Shown here one piece after another: positions 53,306-60,804 of a stretch of DNA of 64,000 nt. The position numbers were made by a program, and so were the translations under genes. Below the pieces are notes generated by a model that was not told where the DNA came from, did no database searches, and was given only the letters and a program-made list of their open reading frames with translations. The stretch is from contig NZ_MVIM01000009.1 of assembly GCF_002086795.1 (NCBI RefSeq), positions 62,001-126,000 of the forward strand, written 5' to 3'. Each line of letters begins with the position of its first letter. Within the stretch, counting starts at the first letter, position 1. This DNA is from Mycolicibacterium tusciae (lineage in GTDB: Bacteria > Actinomycetota > Actinomycetes > Mycobacteriales > Mycobacteriaceae).

Positions 53306-54031
53306 TCAGGCCGCCTCGGCGCGCGTCAAGCGAGCGAACGGTACGACGTCGGCCATCGGTTCGACCTGCTGCGCTTTCAGTTCGCGGTGCGCGGCCCGCA
53401 GGCGCAGGACCGCCGTGATGAGTGAACCGTTCACCAGGTGCCCGAGCAAGAAGGGCATGAGGCCGGGAAAGGCGGTCGCCAACACCACGACGAGGCAGCG
53501 TTCGGTCTTTCCGAGCGGGCCTCCGTTGCGTCGGGTTGCGCCCGCACCGGCCGCGGCCAGGGATGCGAACGTCGGTAGTGTCGCGGCGATCGCGGCGACC
53601 AGGACCAGGAGCACCGGCCAGGACAGCCAGTTCATATCGGGACCACTCTGCTGCGCGGCCCATACCGCGAGGCCGGCGAACGCCAACAGATCCGCGGTGC
53701 GGTCACCGATCTCGTTTACGACGAAACCCCAAGGCCGGCTCACGCCGCGGGCACGGGCGACCGCGCCGTCGAGGTTGGCGCCGGCAAGCCCCAGCACCAT
53801 GAACAGCGCCGCGAGCGGCCAGCAGCCGAACGCGACCGCGACTCCGGCCGCACCGGCTGCGACGATGCCGGCGGCGGTGAACACGTTCGGCGACACCTGC
53901 CGAGCGACGGCGGCGTTGACGGCGAAGGTCAAGCGACCCGTGAACCATGGCTTCATGGCATAGAGGCCAGTCGCGCGTGCTTCCCGCGGCGTCGCCTGGG
54001 CGACGGTGTGAATAGTGATGCGTGTGTTCAC
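53306..54031 (-). CDS. CDP-alcohol phosphatidyltransferase family protein with Asp-to-Asn change
   Basis: A 241-residue membrane protein with the CDP-alcohol phosphatidyltransferase motif. It reads DGAVARARGVSRPWG, then FVVNEIGDRTAD, so the third metal-site Asp of the D-x2-D-G-x2-A-R-x8-9-G-x3-D-x3-D pattern is Asn. Family enzymes transfer a phosphatidyl group from CDP-DAG to an alcohol. Two Asp ligands plus Asn may alter metal use or leave low activity. GTG at 54031 (MNTRITIHTV) with AAGGAG upstream was chosen over the frame from 54082. It begins the five-gene lipid operon. Confidence 0.8.
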   Translation of the reverse strand: MNTRITIHTVAQATPREARATGLYAMKPWFTGRLTFAVNAAVARQVSPNVFTAAGIVAAGAAGVAVAFGCWPLAALFMVLGLAGANLDGAVARARGVSRPWGFVVNEIGDRTADLLAFAGLAVWAAQQSGPDMNWLSWPVLLVLVAAIAATLPTFASLAAAGAGATRRNGGPLGKTERCLVVVLATAFPGLMPFLLGHLVNGSLITAVLRLRAAHRELKAQQVEPMADVVPFARLTRAEAA

Positions 54032-54074
54032 GGCTGGCTCCTTTCGTTTTCGTGCCGCTCTACCTGCAAGGCAT

Positions 54075-54094
54075 GGCGCCACGTCCGTGGCGCC
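54075..54094 (-). promoter_or_regulatory. GC-rich perfect hairpin in the lipid operon leader
   Basis: GGCGCCACGTCCGTGGCGCC forms an 8-bp perfect stem with a GTCC loop, about 44 nt before the GTG at 54031. A second small hairpin AGCCCgaaGGGCT lies at 54116-54128. These could attenuate or stabilise the operon mRNA. No known riboswitch class is recognised. Confidence 0.45.
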
Positions 54095-54309
54095 CCTACG
54101 TCACTGAGTAAAGACAGCCCGAAGGGCTACCGATCCCAAGAAACGAACCTGTCTACAGGCCTTGTGACCAGCCGCATAAGGGCACTCTGTCGCAGAATGC
54201 GAACGAAAACCCGCCGTTAACCGGAAGCAGAGACCTGTTCGCGCATCCGAGGTCCTGTTGCGATACACCAAATGCGTTGAGGCTGGCCTGATCCGGGGAT
54301 GAGCGAGAG
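54095..54309. other. Gene-free stretch upstream of the lipid operon
   Basis: The interval from the operon leader to the repeat-protein terminator holds no credible ORF on either strand. Its base composition is less GC-rich than the neighbours (AACGAACCTGTCTACAGG and so on). It presumably holds the promoter for the minus-strand lipid operon; I cannot identify -35/-10 elements with confidence. Confidence 0.4.
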
Positions 54310-54340
54310 ACGGCCCCCCCCTCGTTGCCGAGGGGGCCGT
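54310..54340 (-). terminator. Stem-loop terminator after the repeat-protein gene
   Basis: ACGGCCCCC paired with GGGGGCCGT around a CTCG...CGAG stem (with a C bulge), ending 16 nt beyond the stop of the minus-strand gene at 54356. There is no clear U-run, as is common in mycobacterial terminators. Confidence 0.6.
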
Positions 54341-54355
54341 CGTTGTCGTGCTTAT

Positions 54356-55870
54356 TTAGTTGCTGCCCGAGCCGGAGCCGCTGCCGGCGCCGGCACCCGC
54401 GCCGCTAGCCGACCCGGAGCCGCTACCCGCGCCGGTGCTCGCTCCGCTGCCCGATCCCGAGCCACTGCCCGAGCCCGCGCCGGCACTCGCGCCGCTGCCC
54501 GATCCCGAGCCACTGCCCGAGCCCGCGCCGGCACTCGCGCCGCTGCCCGATCCGGTGCCGCTGCCCGAGCCGGTCCCGGTGCCCGAACCCGAGCCGTTGT
54601 CGCCATCACCGTCACCCTCGCCGTCGCCGGATCCGTCGTCCGTGCCGTCACCTGCGCCGTCGCCCGTGCCAGCACCGGAGCCTGAGCCGTCGCCCGTGCC
54701 AGCACCGGCGCCTGTGCCGTCACCCGCGCCAACGCCGGCGCCTGTGCGGTCACCCGCGCCGGCACTGACACCCGCGTCTGCGCCCGAGTTGTCGAGGCCC
54801 AGCGAACCGTTTTCGAAGGTGTAGGTCTTACCGCCGAAGCTGTAGTCGGTCGGCGCTTGCGGTTCCAGAGTGTCGTTCGCGCTGAAGGCCAGCGTGTCGA
54901 CCGGCACCGGCGGCTTGATCGCGTTGGCGATCTGGTTGGGCAGCGTGACCGTGAGGTAGGAAACAAGACCACGGTCGAGCAGCCCCTGCCACTCCGAGGT
55001 GGTGCCGGCCGGTGTCATTCCGTTGACCAGAGCGTTGAACGCCAGGACCGGGATATTGGCCAGGTTGGTGACGGCGTCGACGTAGTCCCCCTCGCCGAAC
55101 GCCGCCCGCGCGGCATCCAAGAGTTCCGCCGACTGGAGGATCCCGCCAAGGGCCGGCTCGAAGATCGCCTTGGTGAGCGCGAACTCGGAGATCACGTCGA
55201 GCAGTACGGGCAGCTTCTCCGCGCCCGGCAGGGCACCAACGAACTGAGCCGGGATCGACAGAATCGGAATCAGCGGACGGATGCCCCCCAACACCCGAAG
55301 CACGAACCAGCCGTTGATCTCGGAGAACGACTCGACGAACTGCCCCTGCGACAGGTACGTGAGCGTGTTGGTGAGCACCTCCGGGAACTGCTCGGCGGCG
55401 AGCGTCAGTCGGTCGATGGTGTCGGTGATCGCGGTATCGATCACGGGACCGAAGTTGGAGTTGAAATTGATGATCTGGTCCAGCAGAGGACCCGGGTTGA
55501 GGGTGTTCTGAATCAGGATGTTCGCGACTTCTTGGAAGATGTAGCCGGTGCTCAGCGCCCCGACCAGGTTCTCCGTCGCCAACGAGGAGCCCTCGATGAG
55601 CGTGTCGAGGCTTGCGAACGTGTTGGCGATGCTCTGCTGCCACGCGATGAGCGGGTTGGTGGCCGCCGTGAGCTGAACCGCCGCCTGCGTGACGCGCTCT
55701 TGGACGTCCTGGACGGTGGGCATCGGCGGGGCCACCGGGCTGACCGCGATCATGCCTGCACTTGCCATCGCGACGCCAGCAACCATGAACTTGGTGCTGC
55801 GGCGAGTTGACGGCGAGTGGCTGGGCGACAGATCGAAAACCGGCGAGTCGGCATGAACTGCGAGTTGCAC
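54356..55870 (-). CDS. Secreted mycobacterial repeat protein, GjpA-like with Gly/Ser/Asp-rich tail
   Basis: A 504-residue protein. An N-terminal hydrophobic stretch (about 27-48, FMVAGVAMASAGMIAVSPVAPP) looks like a signal or membrane anchor. Residues about 50-365 form a domain with VQLTAATNPLIAWQQSIANTF. It resembles the GjpA-like outer-membrane porin family of mycobacteria and Gordonia (recalled, not tested). The last 140 or so residues are imperfect repeats of Gly with Ser, Ala, Thr and Asp (for example GSGSGSGSGASAGAGSG), comparable to PE_PGRS tails. The GTG start follows AGGAG. An IdeR-like iron box lies 47 nt upstream, which suggests iron-responsive control of an envelope protein. Confidence 0.75.
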   Translation of the reverse strand: MQLAVHADSPVFDLSPSHSPSTRRSTKFMVAGVAMASAGMIAVSPVAPPMPTVQDVQERVTQAAVQLTAATNPLIAWQQSIANTFASLDTLIEGSSLATENLVGALSTGYIFQEVANILIQNTLNPGPLLDQIINFNSNFGPVIDTAITDTIDRLTLAAEQFPEVLTNTLTYLSQGQFVESFSEINGWFVLRVLGGIRPLIPILSIPAQFVGALPGAEKLPVLLDVISEFALTKAIFEPALGGILQSAELLDAARAAFGEGDYVDAVTNLANIPVLAFNALVNGMTPAGTTSEWQGLLDRGLVSYLTVTLPNQIANAIKPPVPVDTLAFSANDTLEPQAPTDYSFGGKTYTFENGSLGLDNSGADAGVSAGAGDRTGAGVGAGDGTGAGAGTGDGSGSGAGTGDGAGDGTDDGSGDGEGDGDGDNGSGSGTGTGSGSGTGSGSGASAGAGSGSGSGSGSGASAGAGSGSGSGSGSGASTGAGSGSGSASGAGAGAGSGSGSGSN

Positions 55871-55916
55871 GTTGTCTCCTGTTGTGCCTGTGAATTTGCC
55901 TTATGGCAGCTGAAGA

Positions 55917-55935
55917 TTAGCTGAGGCTAACCTTA
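55917..55935 (-). promoter_or_regulatory. IdeR-like iron box
   Basis: The minus strand reads TAAGGTTAGCCTCAGCTAA. It matches the mycobacterial IdeR consensus (TWAGGTWAGSCTWACCTWA) at about 17 of 19 positions. It lies 47 nt before the GTG start of the repeat protein, a position suited to repression by iron-loaded IdeR. Confidence 0.7.
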
Positions 55936-56375
55936 TAGACAAGAGATTGGTCTGACTAATTAGAGGGTCGCCTTCGGGGCGGTGCGGCGCCTCATTGATG
56001 TCCAAAAGGCGACGACATCGCAGCTAGAGCGTGGTGATTGCAAAATCACGAAGCAGCAGGGCGCGAATTTACACCAGAGTCAGACGTCGCGGGGGGCTAC
56101 GTGCGTCAGCGTGTGGGTAATCACCGCACTTTGCGGGGCGCGCTCAGCCATTCCCCTTGGAGGGGGTTGCTGAAGTTCTTCGTCCGACCCCCGGCGCCGA
56201 CCCAAAGCATCGAGCAACCCGTATCGCGTGCCCACTCCTGCAAATTCGGGCGACCGGAGTGAGCAAACCCTCGGAGAGGCTGCCGCCATTCGCCGAAGCC
56301 GATGAGGTTGATGACGGTGAAAGCACAGCGCGTCATGCGGTCGCGTCTGACGGCGATCGCCTGGCAGATAACCCG
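55936..56375. other. Gene-free stretch of about 440 nt
   Basis: Between the IdeR box and the end of the luciferase-like gene I find no convincing coding frame. Short frames here have poor ribosome binding sites and atypical composition. A 22-codon plus-strand frame (ATG at 56311, GAGG upstream) runs into the end of the neighbouring gene and is probably chance. Confidence 0.4.
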
Positions 56376-57533
56376 CTAGGTGGCGGGACGCGCCGCCCGT
56401 TCGGCCGCGTGGTCCTCAATGGCCTTGCCGATCGCATGCGACGCGCGGTCGACGAACTCGGTTCCGCTTGCGGCTACCCAGTCGGCCGAAGCGGACGGCC
56501 CCTTCAGTTGGCCCGTGAAATGTGGAATCACATACTGCGCGAAGAGGTCATAGCTCTTGAGCTTGGCAGCGGGGGGTGCCCAGTCGTGATCGAACAATAG
56601 GAATGCACCGAATCCGCCGTCGCTCGCCTCGACGAGTTCCTCGATCTTGGCGACCGCGTCCTCGGGTGTCCCGATGACTGCGAAACCGGACTCACGGTTG
56701 TTGGCGATGATCTCCGCCGGAGTGTCGCCCTGTACGGGCCCGGCCGGAAGGATGTGGCTGAAATAGCGCGAGAATTCCGCGATTCCGTATTCGACGTCGC
56801 GTTCGGCCTGCTCGCGAGTCTCGGCCAGGTGCATCGGGCCGACGAGTCGCCATTTGGAGCGGTCGGCGACATGGCCATGGTCTGCGGCGACCTCCTCCCA
56901 CGTCGACCAATGGTGGGCGAGCATGTTCATGCCTTGCCTCGCGGTCGCCGCTATCGACAGCATGCCGATCCCGTGCTTGCCCGCTCCGCGCGGGCCGGTG
57001 GGGGAGAAGGACGCGGCGACAGCGACATCGAAGCAGGGGTCGCTGTAGGGCTTCAGCTGTAGCCGGGCGTCCTGGAGGGTGAATCCGTCGGTGTCCATGG
57101 TGACGGTTTCGCCGCGCAGTAATCGCATGATCGCGTCGAGGCACTGCTCCATACGGGGCCGCTGCTCATCGGCAGGGATGCCGAGCATGTGCGCGTCGGA
57201 GGTGAGCTGGCCTGGCCCGCAGCCGAGCATGACCCGGCCTCGGGTGAGATGGTCGAGCAGCACCATGCGATCGGCGAGCATCAGGGGGTTGTGGTACGGC
57301 AGCGAGCTGACCCCGGTCCCGAGCTTGATGTGCTTGGTTCGCTCGGCGGCGACGGCGATGAACACCTCGGGTGAGGCGATGATCTCGAACCCGGCGGAAT
57401 GGTGCTCGCCAATCCACGCCTCGTGGAATCCGAGCTCGTCCATCGCTTGGATCAGTTTGAGGTCACGCTCGAGAGCGAGCGTCGGATTCTGTCCAGTGGG
57501 ATGGAACGGCGCCATGAAGTTTCCGAATCGCAT
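56376..57533 (-). CDS. Luciferase-like (LLM class) flavin-dependent monooxygenase
   Basis: A 385-residue TIM-barrel enzyme of the bacterial luciferase family. It begins MRFGNFMAPFHPTGQNPTLA, with LGFHEAWIGEHHSAGFEI, LGTGVSSLPYHNPLMLAD and GRVMLGCGPGQL. It uses reduced FMN and O2 (F420 binders occur in the same fold) to oxidise a terpene-like or alkanal substrate; limonene monooxygenase-like members resemble it. The ATG at 57533 starts the conserved N-terminus; the longer frame to 57641 is less likely. It diverges from the OsmC gene 98 nt away. Confidence 0.9.
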   Translation of the reverse strand: MRFGNFMAPFHPTGQNPTLALERDLKLIQAMDELGFHEAWIGEHHSAGFEIIASPEVFIAVAAERTKHIKLGTGVSSLPYHNPLMLADRMVLLDHLTRGRVMLGCGPGQLTSDAHMLGIPADEQRPRMEQCLDAIMRLLRGETVTMDTDGFTLQDARLQLKPYSDPCFDVAVAASFSPTGPRGAGKHGIGMLSIAATARQGMNMLAHHWSTWEEVAADHGHVADRSKWRLVGPMHLAETREQAERDVEYGIAEFSRYFSHILPAGPVQGDTPAEIIANNRESGFAVIGTPEDAVAKIEELVEASDGGFGAFLLFDHDWAPPAAKLKSYDLFAQYVIPHFTGQLKGPSASADWVAASGTEFVDRASHAIGKAIEDHAAERAARPAT

Positions 57534-57631
57534 TCGGACATTCTGGACCTGGCCCCGCACCGGGTTGCAGGCGCGTCTCAGAAGGCGGTGAATGGTCCTG
57601 CCTGGCCCTGAGCTGGGCGATAAGGTCGGGC

Positions 57632-58093
57632 ATGACAACACCCGAGACGGCCCAGGATCCGGCGTCGGCAGCCACCACCGTCGTCGTGGAGGGGATGAAC
57701 CCGAAAGCCCTCACCCAGCGGATCAGCGTGGGGGAGCACCAACTGGTTGCCGACGAGCCGCGGCCGATCGGCGAGGATGCGGGTCCGACACCCTACGATC
57801 TGCTACTCGGGGCGCTCGGTGCCTGCACTTCCATGACGGTGCGGATGTATGCCAAGCGCAAGGACTGGCCCCTTGACCAAGTCCGAGTCTCGTTGCGGCA
57901 CTCGCGTATTCACGCACAAGACTGTGCAGACTGCGAAACCCGCATCGGAATGCTCGACCATATCGATCTTGGCGTTGAGTTGATCGGGGATCTCGATGAT
58001 GCCCAGCGGCAACGATTGCTCCTGATCGCCGGACGCTGTCCGATTCATCAGACCCTGACCTCGGAGATCCACATCGTCACGACATTGCGCTGA
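57632..58093 (+). CDS. OsmC/Ohr-family peroxidase
   Basis: A 153-residue thiol-dependent peroxidase that reduces organic hydroperoxides. The first catalytic Cys is in LGACTSMTVRMYAKRK and the second in GRCPIHQTL, as usual for the YhfA/OsmC branch. The ATG at 57632 gives MTTPETAQDP. It diverges from the monooxygenase gene and ends 85 nt before the next plus-strand gene. Confidence 0.9.
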   Translation: MTTPETAQDPASAATTVVVEGMNPKALTQRISVGEHQLVADEPRPIGEDAGPTPYDLLLGALGACTSMTVRMYAKRKDWPLDQVRVSLRHSRIHAQDCADCETRIGMLDHIDLGVELIGDLDDAQRQRLLLIAGRCPIHQTLTSEIHIVTTLR

Positions 58094-58178
58094 GGCCAGG
58101 CTGGGTGGCGGCGACGCGCCGAAGAATTGACGTTTCCGTCGGCGAAGGCCGGGTATCCGCCCCACAGGAGGTGGGAAG

Positions 58179-58760
58179 ATGCCCGTCTGGAGCTGGTTCT
58201 TCATCGCAGCAGGTGTTCTGATCGCGTTGACATTGTTACTCGCCGTGGTATTAGCCGCGACCGGTCGCAGGAGAACGAGGCGCTTAAAGCAGCATTTCGG
58301 TCCGGAGTATGAGCATGCCGTAGAGGATGCCGGAGATCGGCGCGCCGCCGAGAACGAGCTGGTGGCGCGTGAACGAAACCGGAAAAGGCTCGACATCGTC
58401 GCGTTGACTCCCGAGGCCCACCGACGATATTCGGAGCAGTGGGTAGAGATTCAACGCTCGTTCGTTGACGACCCCTCGAGCGCAGTCGGCTACGCAGACC
58501 GCCTGGTGACCGAGGTCATGCGCGAACGCGGTTATCCAATAAGCGATTTCGACCAGCGTGCATCGGATATCTCGGTCGATCACCCCGGCACGGTCGAACA
58601 TTATCGTGCCGCGCACACCCTGCACCTGGCGCAGGAGAAGGCCGACATCGGCACGGAAGCGCAGCGGCAGGCCTTCGTTCACTATCGCGCGCTCTTCGAG
58701 GAATTGCTCGGCGCAGATCGCGCAATCGAGAGTGACACGCCAAAGGAGGCGACGGCATGA
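58179..58760 (+). CDS. Membrane-anchored protein of unknown function
   Basis: A 193-residue protein with one N-terminal membrane helix (about 7-28, FFIAAGVLIALTLLLAVVLAA) and a charged cytoplasmic or exported part. It contains the stretch WVEIQRSFVDDPSSAVGYAD then RLVTEVMRERGYP and ends YRALFEELLGA. The same pattern (W-x2-IQ-x-FVDDP...AD-x-LV-x-EV) recurs in the next gene, so the two share a domain. The ATG at 58179 follows GGAGGTGGGAAG. It overlaps the next gene by ATGA. I do not recognise the family. Confidence 0.75.
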   Translation: MPVWSWFFIAAGVLIALTLLLAVVLAATGRRRTRRLKQHFGPEYEHAVEDAGDRRAAENELVARERNRKRLDIVALTPEAHRRYSEQWVEIQRSFVDDPSSAVGYADRLVTEVMRERGYPISDFDQRASDISVDHPGTVEHYRAAHTLHLAQEKADIGTEAQRQAFVHYRALFEELLGADRAIESDTPKEATA

Positions 58761-59287
58761 CTACCCACGACCAGCAGAACGAAAGTGTCCCGATGCGGTC
58801 TGAGCAGCCTGAATTCTCCGAGCCCGGTAGGGAACCTGTTCCAGCGCAGCGTGTTTCGCCAGAAATATGGGACGACACCGGCGTACCATCCAACGTGCCG
58901 ACCGGCGTTGCACCCGCACACGACCACCCATCGGTCGCTCATGAAGAGGCGTCAAACGCACCCGCCGAGTCACCTCAACCCGAGACGGTGCCACCGAATG
59001 CTGAAGATCAGCCGCCCTCCGACGAGTTGCTTTTCAACGCAGACACTTCCGGATTGCGGTCGCGCTGGGACGACATTCAGGCGGTGTTCGTCGACGACCC
59101 TGCGGATTGCGTGCAAAAGGCCGACACCCTGGTGGCCGAGGTCGTCGAGCAGGTGACAGCGGGATTCTCCGAGGCCCGCTCGCGACTCGAGGCGCAGTGG
59201 GCGAGAGGTGAGCAGGCGTCCACCGAAGATCTACGTCTGGCCCTGCAGCGGTATCGCGAGTTCTTCCAGCGGTTGCTTGCGGCGTAA
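58757..59287 (+). CDS. Soluble protein with the same unknown domain, disordered N-terminus
   Basis: A 176-residue protein whose first 90 or so residues are rich in Pro, Glu, Gln and Ala, probably disordered. The C-terminal part has RWDDIQAVFVDDPADCVQKAD, TLVAEVVEQVTAGF and QRYREFFQRLLAA, the counterpart of the domain in the preceding protein. It is translated from an ATG overlapping the stop of the preceding gene. Together they may be a membrane-anchored partner and its soluble relative; function unknown. It is followed by a strong terminator at 59294. Confidence 0.75.
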   Translation: MTTHDQQNESVPMRSEQPEFSEPGREPVPAQRVSPEIWDDTGVPSNVPTGVAPAHDHPSVAHEEASNAPAESPQPETVPPNAEDQPPSDELLFNADTSGLRSRWDDIQAVFVDDPADCVQKADTLVAEVVEQVTAGFSEARSRLEAQWARGEQASTEDLRLALQRYREFFQRLLAA

Positions 59288-59293
59288 ACGTCA

Positions 59294-59334
59294 CGCAACT
59301 GGCCCGCCGTCCATAAGGGACGGCGGGCCAGTTG
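59294..59334. terminator. Strong bidirectional terminator
   Basis: GCAACTGGCCCGCCGTCC and GGACGGCGGGCCAGTTGC form an 18-bp perfect stem with an ATAAG loop. It lies 7 nt after one gene end and 15 nt before the other gene's stop on the opposite strand, so it can serve both converging genes. Confidence 0.85.
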
Positions 59335-59348
59335 CGGTTTGAAGTCGG

Positions 59349-59522
59349 TTAGTTCTTGAACGCGTCTTTGATCTTCTCGCCGGCGTCCTTGAGGCTCGAC
59401 TTGGCCTGATCGACCTTGCCCTCGTTCTCGGTGCTGCGGTCACCGGTCACCTTGCCCATGGCCTCCTTGGCCTTGCCGCCCGCGTTGTCGATCTTGTTGC
59501 TTGCCTTGTCGCCTGCACCCAT
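59349..59522 (-). CDS. CsbD-like stress protein
   Basis: A 57-residue hydrophilic, Lys/Ala/Gly-rich protein beginning MGAGDKASNKIDNAGGK. It follows with AKEAMGKVTGDRSTENEGK and ends KIKDAFKN. The motif GKVTGDxxxENEGKxDQ is the core of CsbD-family general-stress proteins. The TAA is at 59349-59351. Its closeness to the RsbP-like phosphatase gene suggests shared stress control by a sigma-B-like factor, which is inference. It is monocistronic, upstream of the two-way terminator. Confidence 0.85.
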   Translation of the reverse strand: MGAGDKASNKIDNAGGKAKEAMGKVTGDRSTENEGKVDQAKSSLKDAGEKIKDAFKN

Positions 59523-59643
59523 GACGTCTTCCTTCGCTTATTTACAACGGCCCGAATGAGCCTTAACGGGTGGGATACCGCTAATCGAGTCATCTGAAAC
59601 GTTTCGTCATGATCGGGCGACGCGAGGAGTCCGGTCCGGGTGC

Positions 59644-60804
59644 TCAGCGCCTCGGAGGGACGCCGAGCGCCAACACGGCTGTGTCGTCCTCGACGCCTGC
59701 ACCGAAACCCTCGAGTAGGGCGGAAACGGATTCGACGATGCGTGATGCGGATGTCGGGGAGTGTGCTTTCGCGAAGCGCAGGAGTGCACCTTCGTCGTCG
59801 TATCGTTCGCGGCCGACGCCCGTGCTGGCTTCCGTCAGCCCATCGGTGTAGAGCACGAGCGTGTCGCCGGGTGCGAGGACGAATTGGCTGGCGACGAAGT
59901 GCGGCTCGGTTGTGATGCCGACGGCCTGGCCGCCGATGTTGTCGACGTAGTAAGCGCTGCCGTCGGCGCCGAACAGCAGGGGCGGCGGGTGCCCGCCGCT
60001 GCCCAGATGGACATCGAAGCCGTCGTCGCTCCTGGTCAGTTTCCCGAAGATCAGGGTGCAGAACCGGCTGAGTTCGCCACCGAGTTCCTGGCTCAGGACG
60101 GTGTTGAGGTTGTGAAGCACTTCCACCGGGTCGTCGTCGTAAACCGCCGCGGCGCGCAACGTGTACCTGGTCAGACTGGTCAGCACAGCGGCTTCGACAC
60201 CCTTGCCCGAAACATCGCCGAGGAAGAACCCCCACGTCGTGCGCGACAGCGGGAAGAGGTCATAGAAGTCGCCACCCACCTCGTCGACCGAAGCGGTGTA
60301 GTAGTACTCGGCGGCTTCCAGGCCGGCAGGTGGTGACAACATTGGCGGAAGCAAAGAGCGTCGCAACGTTTCGGCGAATTTCCTGACTCGCCCCTGCTCT
60401 CTTTCGGCCTGCTGGCGGGCCTGCAGGAGATCTACTTCGTAGGCACGGCGATCGGACGCGTCCACGATGCTGATCCGGAGAAATTGCGGCTTCTGGTAAG
60501 CGTCACTCTTCACGTTCGCGGTGAGAAACATCGGCAGCCGTGTCCCGTCGGCGGACACCATGTCGACGGTCACACCGTTGAGTTCGCCGCCCATGTTCAG
60601 CAGAGGCCCGAAATGAGTGTCGTACAAGATGCGTCCACTGACGGTCAGGAGATCGGTGAATAGCTTACCGCGCAACGTATTCGGATCGTATCCGAGCCAC
60701 TTCGTCAGCGTGGCATTCGCTTGGATCATGCGTCCGTCGGTGTCGGCGATGATCTGTCCGCTTGGAGCGTGTTGCCAAAAATCCTCGACGGAGTAATCGG
60801 TCAT
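59644..60804 (-). CDS. RsbP-like PAS-PP2C phosphatase
   Basis: A 386-residue protein. The N-terminal PAS domain (about 1-120) has GQIIADTDGRMIQANATL and DTHFGPLLNMGGELNG. A short coiled-coil linker (about 125-155, LLQARQQAEREQGRVR) follows. The C-terminal SpoIIE/PP2C domain (about 160-386) has VGGDFYDLFPL, GDVSGKGVEAAV and VLYTDGLTEA, which keep the metal-binding Asp residues. In Bacillus, RsbP dephosphorylates an anti-sigma factor antagonist on energy stress. The ATG at 60804 overlaps the RsbQ-like gene stop (ATGA), so the two are coupled and likely act together. Confidence 0.9.
   Translation of the reverse strand: MTDYSVEDFWQHAPSGQIIADTDGRMIQANATLTKWLGYDPNTLRGKLFTDLLTVSGRILYDTHFGPLLNMGGELNGVTVDMVSADGTRLPMFLTANVKSDAYQKPQFLRISIVDASDRRAYEVDLLQARQQAEREQGRVRKFAETLRRSLLPPMLSPPAGLEAAEYYYTASVDEVGGDFYDLFPLSRTTWGFFLGDVSGKGVEAAVLTSLTRYTLRAAAVYDDDPVEVLHNLNTVLSQELGGELSRFCTLIFGKLTRSDDGFDVHLGSGGHPPPLLFGADGSAYYVDNIGGQAVGITTEPHFVASQFVLAPGDTLVLYTDGLTEASTGVGRERYDDEGALLRFAKAHSPTSASRIVESVSALLEGFGAGVEDDTAVLALGVPPRR

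Noticed and set aside
54360..54790. Short direct repeats that could suggest a CRISPR array
   Set aside because: The repeats are codon-phased Gly/Ser units within one ORF, with no unique spacers.
56157..56600. 147-residue plus-strand ORF in the gap before the luciferase-like gene
   Set aside because: It has no ribosome binding site or recognisable motif, and its 3' half overlaps the monooxygenase gene antisense.
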